From: Candidatus Rifleibacteriota bacterium
GTDB lineage: Bacteria > Riflebacteria > Ozemobacteria > Ozemobacterales > Ozemobacteraceae
DNA length: 6,942 bases
Assembly (NCBI GenBank): GCA_029560455.1
Contig: JAKQKW010000189.1
Coordinates: 1-6,942 of the forward strand
Direction: 5' to 3'
Positions within the stretch are counted from its first letter, which is position 1. Every line of letters begins with the position of its first letter. The notes beneath the pieces are model-generated. The model did not search any database, was not told the origin of the DNA, and worked only from the letters and a program-made list of their open reading frames with translations. Made by a program: the position numbers and the translations under genes. Shown in pieces: positions 6,395 through 6,942 of the stretch.

Positions 6395-6917
6395 TCTGGC
6401 CTCCAATACTCTCTTTCGAGTTCAATAACTTAACCATCTGCAGCCTGACGCGGCCACTGCGGGAGTCGGTAATATAATTCACGTGATCCATGATGCTTCT
6501 GATAATGAAGACGCCCAGCCCACCCTCTTTAATTTCTTTAAGATTTGGAACCGGGATCTTTTCGGGCACAAAGTCAGGGTCTTCATAAAAAACTTCGACA
6601 ACAAAAACTTCTTCGCTCGTTTTGATTTCGAGATCGAACGACATTGCATCGTTGAATTTATAAGCATGCTTGATGACATTGGTACAGGCTTCGGTAGTCG
6701 CAAGTTTGATATCGTTGAGAAGCGATGCCCCGAGATTCAGGTGCTGAACGCATGCGACAATAACCCGGCGAATCAATGCCAGGGTCTGTGAACTGCCTCT
6801 CACATGCATTTTCATCTGCGTGGAACTGGCAGGCATCTGATTGATCAGCATCTGAATATCGTTATGCAAGCAAACCTTTCTCTCTGAAACAGCAAAATCA
6901 GAGCTGGAAAATACCAT
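6384..6917 (-). CDS. RsbW/SpoIIAB-like anti-sigma factor serine kinase (HATPase_c_2)
   Basis: Predicted cytosolic GHKL-fold ATP-binding protein. Relatives bind and inhibit a sigma factor or other target and phosphorylate a STAS antagonist. The N-box is clear at residues 75-85 (TEACTNVIKHA, with E76, N80 and H84), and the ATP-lid G2 box lies at 132-135 (GGLG) followed by VFIIRSIMD. The G1 box is unusual: around 111-118 it reads YEDPDFVP, without the usual DxGxG glycines. The start is uncertain. An in-frame TAG lies six codons before the ATG at 6917, and that ATG has only a weak ribosome site. The TTG at 6869 (residue 17) follows GAGAAAGG by 5 nt and would give 161 aa, closer to family length. 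The stop overlaps the next gene, its likely substrate. No sigma factor or PP2C phosphatase is visible. The family call is firm; the target is unknown. Confidence 0.88.
   Translation of the reverse strand: MVFSSSDFAVSERKVCLHNDIQMLINQMPASSTQMKMHVRGSSQTLALIRRVIVACVQHLNLGASLLNDIKLATTEACTNVIKHAYKFNDAMSFDLEIKTSEEVFVVEVFYEDPDFVPEKIPVPNLKEIKEGGLGVFIIRSIMDHVNYITDSRSGRVRLQMVKLLNSKESIGGQSED
6400..6404 (-). promoter_or_regulatory. Ribosome binding site that fixes the STAS start
   Basis: GGAGG on the minus strand, 5 nt before GTG 6394. It lies inside the 3' end of the upstream kinase gene. It is the strongest Shine-Dalgarno match in the operon and favours the GTG over the upstream TTG at 6406, with which it overlaps. 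Confidence 0.75.
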
Positions 6918-6942
6918 TCGCCAGCTCGGGTTCTAATAGTAG

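Overview
The window holds seven protein genes, all on the minus strand, so it reads from high to low coordinates. They lie in two transcription blocks. The signal-peptide protein with an SLH domain and a predicted outer-membrane barrel ending in Phe points to a diderm bacterium. The YaaR/DUF327 gene close to tmk is best known from Firmicutes and some deep-branching phyla. I therefore infer a diderm outside the Proteobacteria; a candidate phylum such as Riflebacteria is possible, but the sequence alone does not prove it.

Block 1 (6917 to 2145) is a tightly packed apparent operon: an RsbW/SpoIIAB-type ATP-binding anti-sigma kinase, a SpoIIAA/RsbV-type STAS antagonist, thymidylate kinase (tmk), a membrane HAMP-GAF-GAF-GGDEF diguanylate cyclase, a YaaR/DUF327 protein and RapZ/YvcJ. 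Junctions run from an 11-nt overlap to a 20-nt gap. Three sit at 3 nt or less, which suggests translational coupling. Two genes appear to start at non-ATG codons (GTG for the STAS gene, TTG for the cyclase), and a TTG start is also plausible for the kinase. No tRNA, rRNA, CRISPR array or mobile element was seen.

Block 2 (2147 to about 117) has its own sigma70-like promoter in the 81-nt gap after rapZ. It drives a 611-aa SLH, coiled-coil and beta-barrel envelope protein. Beyond its stop, the last 227 bases carry an imperfect hairpin and a second, very good sigma70-like promoter. The -35 of that promoter is embedded in a perfect inverted repeat, and it points at a gene beyond the left edge.

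Functionally, block 1 joins two signalling layers (partner switching by kinase and antagonist, and c-di-GMP synthesis) to nucleotide metabolism (dTMP phosphorylation) and to RapZ, whose relatives link amino-sugar supply to envelope synthesis. The most notable feature is that the cyclase sits between tmk and yaaR. In Bacillus subtilis that slot is held by yaaQ (darA), a c-di-AMP receptor. No clearly new multi-gene system can be claimed from this window alone.
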